Below the pieces are notes generated by a model. The model was not told the DNA's origin. It ran no database searches and saw only the letters and a program-made list of their open reading frames with translations. Shown here one piece after another: positions 35,592 to 44,384 of a DNA stretch of 64,000 nt. The stretch lies in contig OZ219748.1 of the NCBI GenBank assembly GCA_964291335.2, forward strand, positions 1,054,001 through 1,118,000, written 5' to 3'. Both the position numbers and the translations under genes were made by a program. Each line of letters opens with the position of its first letter. The first letter of the stretch is position 1. Source of the DNA: G964291335 sp964291335 (GTDB lineage Bacteria > Chloroflexota > Dehalococcoidia > Lucifugimonadales > UBA3495).

Positions 35592-36230
35592 ATGGCATTG
35601 ACCAATTTCTATATAGACGGGTTCAATTTATATTACCGGGCGTTGAAGAATACCCGTTACAAGTGGCTAGACTTGTTCAAGTTATGCAGCTCTCTGACAC
35701 CGGGCCATCAGGTGGGTCAAGTCAGATACTTTACCGCCAAGATTCAGGGAAGACCGGGCGATTTGCCGGCGCCGCAGCGTCAAGCTACCTGCATTCGTGC
35801 CTTGCAGACCTTCCCTAACATTTCTGTACATTACGGCGTCTTCCGTACCCGCCGAAAACAGGCAGCGCCGACGGTTGCAATTCCGGGAATAAGTGGAACT
35901 ATAGAGGTATGGAACACCGAAGAAAAAGGGACGGACGTTAACCTGACAAGCTAGCTACTGCTGGATGGTTTTCACAAAGCTTACGAACAAGCAGTAGTCA
36001 TATCCAACGACTCGGATTTTGCCACCGCTATCCAGATGGTCAAGCAAAACCTGGCCCTGCCCATTGGAGTCATCAATCCGAGTTTTAATCCCCGCTCGTT
36101 TGTTCCGCAAACGCTTAAGGACGCTGCTACTTTTACCAGAAGGCTGCGCGCCAAATCACTGACCGACTGCCAGTTGCCGAACCAGCTGACCGACGCCACG
36201 GGCCGCATAACCAAACCGGCTTCGTGGTAA
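35592..36230 (+). pseudogene. NYN-domain (LabA/DUF88-like) RNase with in-frame amber codon
   Basis: One uninterrupted NYN reading frame of 212 codons except for TAG at 35952-35954 (codon 121). The PIN-like catalytic acids are visible: YIDGFNLYY (Asp near 10), EKGTDVNL (about 116) before the stop, and VISNDSDF after it. On both sides the frame is the same and the similarity continues (DVNLTS, stop, LLLDGFHKAYE), so a single substitution of a His/Tyr-type codon explains it. NYN proteins are metal-dependent RNases. The gene is either inactivated, read through, or misread by sequencing. It starts directly behind the small RNA terminator and has no exposed ribosome site. Confidence 0.75.
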
Positions 36231-36248
36231 TTGGCTGTGTCTCCTGGC

Positions 36249-36488
36249 CTACCGAACCAGTTGGGGCGGGCCTGAAGTTGGGCTTTCCGGGTAGTTTTGC
36301 TGTTCCATACGAATGGATTCATGGCGGCCGGCAATATCGCGCACTTCCCGTTGTTCGGATTGGCACCTCTCGCACCAGACCGGTTCATCCACAAAAAGGC
36401 GCATATTGTCCTTTTTCACCGTGATGGTCTCTATTTCGCAGCGGCAGGCGCCGCACATCCGTACAATGGAAACCTGGTCTATTGGCAT
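36249..36488 (-). CDS. Small Cys-rich protein, possible zinc ribbon
   Basis: 79 residues; cysteines are arranged CGACRC near the N-terminus and CERC about 26 residues later, a layout that could bind zinc. The central segment TVKKDNMRLFVDEPVWCERC reads like a plausible small domain. No family recognised and no strong ribosome site, so it may be a chance frame. It is convergent with the NYN gene. Confidence 0.35.
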   Translation of the reverse strand: MPIDQVSIVRMCGACRCEIETITVKKDNMRLFVDEPVWCERCQSEQREVRDIAGRHESIRMEQQNYPESPTSGPPQLVR

Positions 36489-36967
36489 AGTTTTTTACCC
36501 GCATAAGCAGACTGGCAAATCACCCGAACCTTAAGGGAATGCCCAGCATATTTGCCGGGCAGCCATTGCGTCAGGGGCCGTCAAGGGGCGTTACGGCTGA
36601 ACCTGCTGCGCCTTTAACGGGGCGGGCCGGAGTTCGGAACTCCGGCAGCCGCCTTGTCAGGAGCGCCCCTGTTTCTTGAGTGTAGGCCCCGGCCCCGGCG
36701 GTGTCAACGACACACCGCAACGGATGGCTGCGGATAATGGCGCAGTGAATTGCGCTGCTAACCCATACCCGTTAGAGACCGTGAATGTATGCGCTTTTGC
36801 GGCGGTAAACTGCGGTTGAAGCATGGAAATCGGCGTCAAAGCGCAAACCGGTTGGCATGGCCGACAATGGGTAGTATAATAGGCATCAGTTTTTCGGAAG
36901 GCAACGTATCGTATTGAACATTTTTTGCCCCGGCGTTCCGCTTCCGAAGATTTAAGGAGGAACAACT
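36489..36967. other. Intergenic region before the VOC gene
   Basis: 479 bp without a supported gene. It holds a 19-bp palindrome at 36627-36645 (CCGGAGTT...AACTCCGG, no T tract) of unknown role, an AT-richer stretch, and the VOC promoter at 36852-36880. Confidence 0.5.
36852..36880 (+). promoter_or_regulatory. Promoter of the VOC gene
   Basis: TTGGCA (36852-36857), 17-bp gap, perfect TATAAT (36875-36880), giving a leader of about 80 nt before ATG 36968. Strong sigma-70-type match. Confidence 0.7.
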
Positions 36968-37417
36968 ATGGCAAAACCCATTCGCGTTGGGCACCTGGTT
37001 CTGAACGTCAAAGACGTAGAAGCCTCCACCCGATTTTATACCGAAATTCTGGGTTTCGAAATTTCCCGGCAGGGGCCGCAAGGCGCCTTTCTGACCTGCG
37101 GCAAAATTCACCACGACCTGGCCCTGTTCAAGGCGCCCGATGACGCCCTTCCGGTTACCCCGGGTCAGTTGGGCCTGAACCACTTTGCGGTACAGGTGGC
37201 CGATATAGAGGACCTTAAAGAGGTCTATCAGATGCTTCAGGAAAAGGATGTAACCCTGGACCACAATACCGACCACGGCATGACTTCCAGCGTTTACTTT
37301 ATGGACCCGGACGGCAACCGGATTGAGTTCTTCTGCAACAACCAGGATGACCCGGCGGATGGGCTGGCGCTGATGAACGACCCGGCCCGCCGCAACAAGG
37401 AGCTGGTGTTCAACTAG
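36968..37417 (+). CDS. VOC-fold (glyoxalase/extradiol dioxygenase-like) protein
   Basis: 149 residues with AAGGAGGAAC upstream of ATG 36968. Two beta-alpha-beta-beta-beta modules; the metal triad is H9 (VGHLVLNV), H72 (NHFAVQV) and E120 (RIEFF), the His-His-Glu set of extradiol dioxygenases and fosfomycin-type enzymes. The length of a single two-module protein suggests a dimer. Similar in feel to one-domain catechol or biphenyldiol dioxygenases, but the substrate is not identifiable. It has its own promoter; the MFS gene follows 214 bp later on the same strand. Confidence 0.85.
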   Translation: MAKPIRVGHLVLNVKDVEASTRFYTEILGFEISRQGPQGAFLTCGKIHHDLALFKAPDDALPVTPGQLGLNHFAVQVADIEDLKEVYQMLQEKDVTLDHNTDHGMTSSVYFMDPDGNRIEFFCNNQDDPADGLALMNDPARRNKELVFN

Positions 37418-37631
37418 CCGTCATTTGCCTTCCGGTTTGCGCCGGTGTAACCCAAAGGCCCCACGCAGTTAAAGCATTGGAGCCTTTGCCTTTCGGTTCG
37501 CCGCCGGCGGCTGAACCGGCTGATTGTATTCCGGCGCCGCAACCCCGACGGGGCCGGGTTCCCCGGGGCCGTACCGGAACTGCCCCGGCAGCCAATTGCC
37601 AACCGGTTCCCGGAATGGCAAAATCAGGACC

Positions 37632-38915
37632 ATGAGCGCCCAGCCGCCGCCGACCGCCGGCATCCGTCGGTTGATACCCTCTTCCATGCGTTACGGCCAG
37701 TTCCGCTACTACTGGCTGGCTCTGTTGGCCGGGGTAACCGGGCACCAGATGCTGTTTCAGTTTACCCTGGGTTGGCTGATGTTCAAGCTGACCGGGGACG
37801 AAGGCTACCTGGCCTTTCTGGGGTTGGCAGTAGCCGTGCCGTCCCTGGCTCTGAACCTGCTGGGGGGCGTGCTGGCCGACCGGCTGGAACCCAGGCTGTT
37901 GGTGGCCGGCGCTCAAAGCATGTCGGCCACGGTGGTCGCCCTGCTGGCCGCGCTGGTGCTGCTGGAGCTGGTACAGCCCTGGCATATACTGTTGGCCGCC
38001 TTTATTGCCGGCGTGGGCCAGGCTTTTGACCAGCCCAGCCGGGCCAGTATCTTCCCCCGTCTGGTTGACCGGGAGCATATCGCCAACGCCGTAGCCATGG
38101 AATCGGTGGTCTGGAACGGGGTGCGGGTTCTGGCCCCGGCGCTGGCCGGCGTAGTTATCGCCCGGCTGAGCATCGAAACCTCCATGTTCCTCAGCGCCGG
38201 TTCCTTCTACGTTTTAGCCGCCATCATCTCCTTGCTGAAACTGCGGGAACGGCCGCCGGCCGCCGGAAGGGTCGCGCAGCAAATCGGCGACAGCCTCCGC
38301 TATGTATGGGGCCGCCCCCTGTTTTTCTACATTATGCTGCTCACCTTCTGCAACAGCCTGTTCGGCCTTTCTTACATTCTGCTGATGCCTTCCCTGGCGG
38401 AAAAGTCGCTGCTGGTGGGGGCGGAAAAGGTAGGCTGGCTGCTGGGGTCGGCCGGCTGCGGCGCCATCTTCGGCAACTGGATTATCGGCAGCCGGCCCCG
38501 CAGCAGCCGGCGCGGCCGGATTATCCTGGGCGGGGCCATGCTCTACGGGGTTTTCCTGCTGCTTTTCGCCCTGGCCGCCTGGCGGGGGATGTATTGGGTG
38601 TCTATGGGCATACTGTTTCTGGCCGGAATAAACTTTTCGCTGTACCTGGTGGGCGGATTGAGCGCCTTGCAGGAACTGGTGCCGGACAACCTGCGCGGGC
38701 GGGTTATGGGGCTTTATGGCGCCACCTGGAGTTTGGGGCCGTTAGGCATGGCGCAGGCTGGCCTGGTGGCCCGTTACTTCGGCGCGCCTTTCGCAGTGGG
38801 CCTGGGCGCAGTAGTGGTTTTTCTGGTGGCCGCGCTCATTTACTGGCTGCGCTCCGACGTACGGCGTTTTCCGGAACGCGAGTTCGAGCCGGTTTACGCT
38901 GAATCCAGAGCGTAA
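37632..38915 (+). CDS. MFS transporter (EntS/MFS_3-like)
   Basis: 427 residues from ATG 37632 (MSAQPPPTAG); earlier in-frame starts would add a Pro/Gly-rich tail. About twelve membrane helices; the loop between helices 2 and 3 has the MFS motif A (GGVLADRLEPRLL) and the segment FDQPSRASIFPRLV(D) is typical of the enterobactin-exporter-like subfamily, which moves small organic molecules out of the cell by proton antiport. Substrate unknown. Lies 75 bp upstream of msrB on the same strand. Confidence 0.88.
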   Translation: MSAQPPPTAGIRRLIPSSMRYGQFRYYWLALLAGVTGHQMLFQFTLGWLMFKLTGDEGYLAFLGLAVAVPSLALNLLGGVLADRLEPRLLVAGAQSMSATVVALLAALVLLELVQPWHILLAAFIAGVGQAFDQPSRASIFPRLVDREHIANAVAMESVVWNGVRVLAPALAGVVIARLSIETSMFLSAGSFYVLAAIISLLKLRERPPAAGRVAQQIGDSLRYVWGRPLFFYIMLLTFCNSLFGLSYILLMPSLAEKSLLVGAEKVGWLLGSAGCGAIFGNWIIGSRPRSSRRGRIILGGAMLYGVFLLLFALAAWRGMYWVSMGILFLAGINFSLYLVGGLSALQELVPDNLRGRVMGLYGATWSLGPLGMAQAGLVARYFGAPFAVGLGAVVVFLVAALIYWLRSDVRRFPEREFEPVYAESRA

Positions 38916-38990
38916 GGCGTGCCGGAGCGGGCCGGCCCGCTTGACCTAAAAGGCGTTAACCCGCCGCAATTTTGCCGTGGAGCAGCGATT

Positions 38991-39368
38991 ATGACCAATG
39001 AAGCGTACAACCAGCTTACCCCGGAGGAACGGTACGTCATCGAGTCTAAAGGTACGGAGCGTCCTTTTACCGGAGAGTATGACGATTTTTACGAGGAGGG
39101 AGTGTACCTTTGCCGCCGCTGCAATGCCGAGCTTTACCGCTCGGCGGACAAGTTCGACGCCCGCTGCGGCTGGCCGGCCTTCGACCGGGCGGCGCCCAAC
39201 TCGGTGGCCCAACTGCCCGACCCGGACGGGATGCGGACGGAAATAGAATGCGCCAACTGCGGCGGACACCTGGGCCACGTTTTCTTTGGCGAAGGGTTCA
39301 CCCCAACCAATGCCCGCCACTGCGTCAACTCCCTTTCCATGCGCTTCATTCCCGGGGAACAAACCTGA
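38991..39368 (+). CDS. msrB: Peptide-methionine (R)-S-oxide reductase
   Basis: 125 residues from ATG 38991 (MTNEAYNQLTPEERYVI). Reduces the R-epimer of methionine sulfoxide in proteins. Catalytic cysteine in RHCVNSLSMRF (C111), structural zinc ligands C41, C44, C87, C90, and the family core CGWPAF and GGHLGHVFF. It is a thiol (non-selenocysteine) form and of single-domain length. Between an MFS transporter and an alpha/beta hydrolase, all on the plus strand, perhaps one transcript. Confidence 0.95.
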   Translation: MTNEAYNQLTPEERYVIESKGTERPFTGEYDDFYEEGVYLCRRCNAELYRSADKFDARCGWPAFDRAAPNSVAQLPDPDGMRTEIECANCGGHLGHVFFGEGFTPTNARHCVNSLSMRFIPGEQT

Positions 39369-39443
39369 AAGCGCCACAACCTTCGGTGTGTTAGACTGAC
39401 GGGCGGATGGCAATACCACCAACTGAATGCGGAGGCGCAGCCG

Positions 39444-40295
39444 ATGACTGCCCAGGTACAACCTCAGGACAAGACGGTAACCGCCAACGGCCATAACCTC
39501 CATTACCTGGATTGGGGAACAGCCGGGAAACCGGTAATGCTGCTGGCCCACGGCCTGCGCGGCCACGCCCATTCCTGGGATGATGTTTCGGCGGCTTTCT
39601 GCGCTGACTACCACGTGCTGGCCCTGGACCAGCGGGGCCGCGGCGACAGCGATTGGGCCAGGGACGGCGACTATACCACTAACGCCTACGTGGCGGACCT
39701 GGCCGGCTTCTGTCAGGCGCTGAACCTGGAACGCTTCATCCTGATGGGCCATTCCATGGGCGGGCGCAACAGCATGGCCTTTGGCGGCAAATACCCGGAG
39801 AAACTGGAAAAGCTGGTGGTGGTGGACGTGGGGCCGACCCTGGACCGCCGGGGCAGTCAGCGCATTGCGGAGGAAATTCGCAGCGTTCCTGAGGAGTTCG
39901 ACTCCTTTGACGCCGCTTTCCAGTACCTGAACCGCCAGAACCGTTTTGCCGCAGAGCCGGTAATGCGGCGGCGGGTGCGTTACGCCGTTAAAGAACTGCC
40001 CAACGGCAAGGTAGGCTGGAAATATGACCGGCTGATTCGGGAGCAGCGACGCAGCAATACCGTTCCGCCGGCCGTTGACCTGTGGCCTTCCCTGCCCGAA
40101 ATCAGCTGCCCTGCCCTCATTGTTCGCGGCGCCGAGACTGACCTTTTGCCGACAGACGTGGCACAGCAAATGCTGACAACTCTGCCCAATGCCCGGCTGG
40201 TGGAAGTTCCACGGGCCGGCCACATGGTCTTTGAAGATAACCCGACAGACTTTATAGCAGCGGTCAGGGACTTTCTGGAGCAGGCGGCCCATTAA
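39444..40295 (+). CDS. Alpha/beta hydrolase
   Basis: 283 residues, with GGAGG about 8 bp before ATG 39444. Catalytic triad is visible: nucleophile serine in GHSMGG (S104), acid in RGAETDLLP (about 229-236), and histidine in AGHMVFED (about 256). The oxyanion region is AHGLRGHAHSW. Related to the large group of esterases, C-C hydrolases and haloalkane-type hydrolases. A role in breakdown of an aromatic ring-cleavage product is possible because VOC proteins lie nearby, but there is no direct evidence. Confidence 0.9.
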   Translation: MTAQVQPQDKTVTANGHNLHYLDWGTAGKPVMLLAHGLRGHAHSWDDVSAAFCADYHVLALDQRGRGDSDWARDGDYTTNAYVADLAGFCQALNLERFILMGHSMGGRNSMAFGGKYPEKLEKLVVVDVGPTLDRRGSQRIAEEIRSVPEEFDSFDAAFQYLNRQNRFAAEPVMRRRVRYAVKELPNGKVGWKYDRLIREQRRSNTVPPAVDLWPSLPEISCPALIVRGAETDLLPTDVAQQMLTTLPNARLVEVPRAGHMVFEDNPTDFIAAVRDFLEQAAH

Positions 40296-40470
40296 CGTCG
40301 GCAACCCTTGCCCCGAACTGTGGCCCGCTCAACCGGGCCTTCTCCCTATGGGAAGGAAAGGGCGGGCCGCGCCGGTTGCACGGGTTGAACAAACCTAACC
40401 GGCTATGCTGCGCCTTTGAGTGAACGTCATCGGATAATGGGCCAGAAAACCCTTTCGGTAGAGGTGCGCT

Positions 40471-41952
40471 ATGTTCTACGTTCCCCGGGTGATGAGTACG
40501 CAGCACCCCGACAACGCCATGCCTTCGCCTTTTGCCGACCAGGCCGGAGTTATACGGGGCGATGGCGAGGTGCAAGAGGCGTCGTACGTTTTTGACCAGG
40601 GCTGCGATGAACAGATGTGGGACTCGGAAGGGAAGGAGGCCGACAACCAGGTAGTCCGCAAACTGCTCACCGGCTATCCCGACTTTTTCCGGGCCCGGCG
40701 CCGCCTGGGGCAGGACGTGGTGCTGACCCTGCGGGTGCCGAACCCAAGTATTGAACGGGATATGCGCAAACCGATGGTGGAGGCCCTGCAAAGCATCCCC
40801 TCGGCCCGCGACATGGCCCACAATTTCTACGGAGACGGGGCTGATGACTCGGCGCCCATTCAGGAAGTGATCCTCCCCTTTACCACTTCCGCCGAGGAAC
40901 TTTCCCTGGTGGAAGCCTATTACCGCCGGGTGATTGTCGGACAGGAAACCCAATCTCTGCTGGGTGAACGGCTGGTGAAGGACTGGGTGGGCGAGTTCTT
41001 CCCCAAGCAGTTGCGGGTGATCCCCTTAATCGAGGATCTGGAGCACCTCTTCTACTGCGACCGTATCGTAGAGGAGTACCTGCAAGGGCGGGACTTGCCA
41101 GCCCAGCGGGTGTTCCTCGCGCGCAGCGACCCGGCCCTCAACTACGGCCTGGTAGCCGCTGAGTTGATTCTGAAGGTAGGCCTGTCCCGGCTCTACGACC
41201 TGGAAAAGCGGCTGGGCATACCTCTTTATCCCATCATCGGCGCCGGCTCGGTTCCCTTCCGGGGACACTTGACGCCGGTCAACGTCCCGCGAGCCTTGCA
41301 GGAATACCCCAGCGCCCACACCTTTACCGTCCAGTCAGCTTTCAAGTACGACTATGCCCAGGAAACGGTGCGGGAGGGAATAACCCAACTGATGGCCCAC
41401 CAGCGCAGCGAACCGGCGCCCATTGAGCAGCAACGGGCCCGGGAGGTTATCGACAAGTACACGGCGGCATATCAAGCCCAGGTGCGCCAACTGATTAACG
41501 CCATCAGCGACGCATCCCGACACGTTCCCCGGCGACGGGAACGAAAGCTGCACGTGGGGCTTTTCGGCTACGGCCGTTCCCTGGATGGCGTGGGCGATGC
41601 GGTAACCCTGCCCCGCGCCATCGGTTTTGCCGCCGCCCTGTACTCTATTGGCCTGCCCCCGGAATTGCTGGGGCTGGCCGCGCTGAATCAGGAAGACCTG
41701 GCTTTTGTACGCCAGGTTTACCCCAGTATGGATGAGGATTTGCGGGCAGCGCTGCGTTTCGCCAACGAGCGGCACGTTAAGGAAATGCTGGGCGATGAGT
41801 ACCTGAACCTGGTGAAGCGGTACACCGACCAGTTGGACCGGGTACACGAGGGGTTGACCAGCGCCATCCGGGCCGGCATAACCTCCAGCGTCCCGGTCGG
41901 CATCTCCCATTACATTGGCGAGGCGGCGCAACTGCGGCGTTTCCTGGGTTAA
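40471..41952 (+). CDS. ppcA: Phosphoenolpyruvate carboxylase, archaeal type
   Basis: 493 residues, about half the length of the ordinary bacterial/plant enzyme. Carboxylates PEP with bicarbonate to oxaloacetate, refilling the TCA cycle. The start RVMSTQHPDNAM is the signature of the archaeal-type PpcA family; further matches are LTLRVPNPSIERDMRK, FLARSDPALNYG, GAGSVPFRGHL and a C-terminal region GHY/SHYIGEAAQLRRFLG. The archaeal-type lacks the glycine-rich effector regions of the long form. It has GTAGAGGTG upstream of ATG 40471. No carboxylase partner near. Found in archaea and scattered bacteria, so horizontal origin is possible. Confidence 0.9.
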   Translation: MFYVPRVMSTQHPDNAMPSPFADQAGVIRGDGEVQEASYVFDQGCDEQMWDSEGKEADNQVVRKLLTGYPDFFRARRRLGQDVVLTLRVPNPSIERDMRKPMVEALQSIPSARDMAHNFYGDGADDSAPIQEVILPFTTSAEELSLVEAYYRRVIVGQETQSLLGERLVKDWVGEFFPKQLRVIPLIEDLEHLFYCDRIVEEYLQGRDLPAQRVFLARSDPALNYGLVAAELILKVGLSRLYDLEKRLGIPLYPIIGAGSVPFRGHLTPVNVPRALQEYPSAHTFTVQSAFKYDYAQETVREGITQLMAHQRSEPAPIEQQRAREVIDKYTAAYQAQVRQLINAISDASRHVPRRRERKLHVGLFGYGRSLDGVGDAVTLPRAIGFAAALYSIGLPPELLGLAALNQEDLAFVRQVYPSMDEDLRAALRFANERHVKEMLGDEYLNLVKRYTDQLDRVHEGLTSAIRAGITSSVPVGISHYIGEAAQLRRFLG

Positions 41953-42256
41953 CCATTCCCGGAACAGCCAGTCACCGACCGGCGAACCCCGAGCGGCGCC
42001 GGCGCCAGAGGCCGCCTGCCTTGCTTCCGGCACGGTGGATGCAAGAGAAGGGGCGAAACTCCGCCAAAAGCCAACGCCAACCCGGTTGTTTCCACCAATA
42101 CCCGCCACACGCCGTGGCAAAAGGAGCGAGGGCAGTATTGTGGAAAACCGGGCAAATTACTGACAGTTGCCCCAGGCAATTTCCCGCTCCCCAGGGGTAT
42201 CATGGACATAGCGAAGGTTGTTTCGCCCAACCAATTCTTCACGGAGGAGTTTTTTT
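41953..42256. other. Intergenic region before the second VOC gene
   Basis: 304 bp. No clear promoter pair or terminator was identified. The last bases carry a strong ribosome site (ACGGAGGAG) for the VOC gene. Confidence 0.4.
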
Positions 42257-42748
42257 ATGGCTGCTGTCCACCCCATTCCCCAGGGGTTTCGTTCCGTAAC
42301 GCCCCACATGACCATCAAGAACGCCGGCGAGGCAATGGATTTTTACGTGAAAGCCTTTGGCGCAGTTGAAATCAGCCGCTTCGCAATGCCGGGCATGGAA
42401 TTGCTGGCCCATGGGCTGCTGCAAATCGGCGATTCCTTTGTTATGGTAACCGATGAGTTTCCGCCGGACTTCGGCTGCGCCGATGCGTTGTCCCCCACTA
42501 CGGCCAAAGGCACCACGGTTACCTTGCATATCTACACCGAGGACGTGGACGCCCTGTACCGGCGGGCGTTGGCGGCCGGCTGCGAAACGGTCATGGAACC
42601 GATGGATGCCTTCTGGGGCGACCGCTACGGTCAGGTCAAGGACCCTTACGGGCACCACTGGGCCTTTGCCACCCACCTTCAGGACCTGACCGATGAGGAA
42701 CTGGCGCAAGCCGCCGCTCGGGAGTTTTCCGGGGCGCCGGCGGATTAG
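42257..42748 (+). CDS. PhnB-like VOC-family protein
   Basis: 163 residues from ATG 42257, with ACGGAGGAG about 7-8 bp upstream. The sequence fits the PhnB/DUF899-like VOC family: the N-terminal strand VTPHMTIKNAGEAMDFYVKAFGAVEISR, then GDSFVMVTDEFPP, VTLHIYTEDVDALYRRALAAG, and the end GDRYGQVKDPYGHHWAFATHL. No complete metal triad is evident. Function unknown; members are often annotated as glyoxalase/bleomycin-resistance proteins. An intrinsic terminator follows it. Confidence 0.85.
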   Translation: MAAVHPIPQGFRSVTPHMTIKNAGEAMDFYVKAFGAVEISRFAMPGMELLAHGLLQIGDSFVMVTDEFPPDFGCADALSPTTAKGTTVTLHIYTEDVDALYRRALAAGCETVMEPMDAFWGDRYGQVKDPYGHHWAFATHLQDLTDEELAQAAAREFSGAPAD

Positions 42749-42800
42749 CGGGCCAGCCCGGTTCCGGCAGCCGGCCGGCGCCATTACGGCTGTCCTGATT

Positions 42801-42836
42801 AACCGGGCGCCCCGGCCGGCAAGGGCGCCCGGTTTT
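42801..42836 (+). terminator. Intrinsic terminator after the VOC gene
   Basis: Arms AACCGGGCGCCC (42801-42812) and GGGCGCCCGGTT (42823-42834), 12 perfect pairs around a 10-base loop, followed by TT and then GCCC. Strong stem, short T run; lies 52 bp after the VOC stop and before a convergent TIR gene. Confidence 0.8.
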
Positions 42837-42902
42837 GCCCGATAACAGCAAACCCGCTCGCCTTTCCGGAGGGGGGCGTCTGGCGAAGCCAGGGTAACGG
42901 GT

Positions 42903-43301
42903 TCAGCCCCTGGCCGGCGCAACGGCTGCCAGCAGCGCCTTTACCGCCGCCTCTTCAGACAAGCCGGTCAAGTCAGTCGGCGCAATGCGGGGCGGCAAGG
43001 TCTCAGCAGCGCATTGCCGCACCAGCACCGGAATCAGAATCCCCTTATCGCCGCAGGGGTCCTGGGCGCAGGCGGCGTTCCATTCCGGTCGTTCCAGGTT
43101 TTCCGCCAGGAAGTCCGGCGAAAGCACGGCGATGGTGGAGTCGGCGACGGCGCTGGCGGCGAACATTTCCAGGATGAAACTGGCGCCCGTCCAGTAATCC
43201 CAGGACTGTAGCTCCACCGAATACCCCTGGGCCCGCAACTGTGCGCCAATCCACTCAGCCCAACCCTGGTCAGCGGCATGGTAAGCGACGAAAAAGTCCA
43301 C
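42903..43301 (-). CDS. Stand-alone TIR-domain protein
   Basis: 132 residues from a GTG at 43301. The whole protein is a TIR_2-like domain: DFFVAYHAADQGWAEWIGAQLRAQGYSVELQSWDYWTG at the start, then IAVLSPDFLAENLERPEWNAACAQDP, where the Glu of EW is a candidate catalytic residue of the NAD-cleaving site. No effector, NB-ARC, TPR or membrane segment is attached. TIR domains cut NAD+ or make cyclic-ADP-ribose signals in anti-phage systems (for example Thoeris). The gene begins 6 bp after the end of the FdhA remnant, without a good ribosome site of its own, which suggests coupled translation. Confidence 0.85.
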   Translation of the reverse strand: MDFFVAYHAADQGWAEWIGAQLRAQGYSVELQSWDYWTGASFILEMFAASAVADSTIAVLSPDFLAENLERPEWNAACAQDPCGDKGILIPVLVRQCAAETLPPRIAPTDLTGLSEEAAVKALLAAVAPARG

Positions 43302-43307
43302 CGGAGG

Positions 43308-44384
43308 TTACTCCGCCGCCTCGATCCGCACGGCGCAGACCTTGTATTCCGGTATCATCGTATCCGGGTCGCAAGCTGAATTGGTCAGGAAATTGGCCGC
43401 CGACCAGGACAGCTTGACGAAGGGTATGAAGATTTCGCTAGCCCGCATCCGGTCGGTATAAATGGCCCGGCCGAACGGCTTGCCCCGTCGGTAGGTTGCC
43501 TGGACCAGCTGGCCGTCGGCAACCCCGCACTGCGCGCCGTCCGCCGGGTTAAGGGAGACCTCCAGTTCCGGCAAGCGGGCCAGCAGCCCGGGAACCCGGC
43601 GGGTGATGGCGCCGCCATGCCAATGGTACAGGAGTCGTCCGGTGTTGCGGATTAAAGGGTAACGACGGCTGGGCCTTCCGTCGGCCAGGGGGCCTTGCTC
43701 GAAGGCCAGGAAACGAGAGCGCGGCCCATGAGGGAAGGAATCGGCGTACCGGCAGGGAGCGCCCAGGTGGGCCGGCGTCGGGCAAGGCCACTGGCTGCCG
43801 CCTTCCTGTGCCAGCCTCTGGTAGTTTACACCCGCCAGAACAGGGGTAAACCTGACCATCTCGTGGAAGATTTCCGACCGACGGACATAGGCAAACTGCT
43901 CTTCCAGGGGCAGCCCCGGCTTGCGGCGCATACGCCGGCCCAAAGCGCCGATAATCTCCCAGTCCGGCCGGCTTTGGCCTACCGGGGCTGCCGCCTGACG
44001 TACCCGCCGCACCCGCCGCTCGCTGTTGGTACAGGCGCTTTCCTTTTCCGCAAAGCTGGCCGACGGCAGGGATGATTCGGACGGGGGAGCCGCCGCCGGA
44101 AGGATTGACCGGGTCAGCTCCAGCACACCGGAACGGATACGGGTTGCTTCCGGGCTGTCGGTGCGCACGGCCATACCTTCCCGGGCCGGCGTCGTGCCGG
44201 AAGCGGGAAAGCCGCCCAGCTCCTCAATCTCCACCAGGCAGGTACGGCAGGCCTCAACAGGCTGCATATCCGGGTCTTTACACAACCGGGAAAGGTGAAC
44301 GGCGGCAGCGTTGACCGCATCCAGCGCCGAGGCGCCATCGGGCGCCTGACCCGGGCAGTTGTTGACGGTCAGGGCGATAGACAT
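43308..44384 (-). pseudogene. Formate dehydrogenase alpha-subunit remnant (middle deleted in frame)
   Basis: 358 residues in one open frame. Residues 1-95 match the N-terminal 2Fe-2S ferredoxin domain (LTVNNCPGQ, SRLCKDP, ACRTC), then from about residue 105 (SFAEKE...TNSERRVRRVRQA) the sequence jumps to the C-terminal half of a molybdopterin formate dehydrogenase, ending with RASEIFIPF, NFLTNSACDP and PEYKVCAVRIE. The two 4Fe-4S regions and molybdenum active site are absent; a normal protein has 700-900 residues. A ferredoxin ligand is also lost (ASGTTP where SCTTP is expected). Internal deletion with an intact frame, so probably non-functional as a dehydrogenase. Confidence 0.75.

Noticed and set aside
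35981..36394. Minus-strand frame of 137 codons over the 3' half of the NYN gene
   Set aside because: Antisense to conserved NYN sequence on the plus strand; no motif or ribosome site.
36627..36645. 19-bp palindrome as a terminator
   Set aside because: No T tract and no gene ending nearby; only listed as an unexplained dyad.
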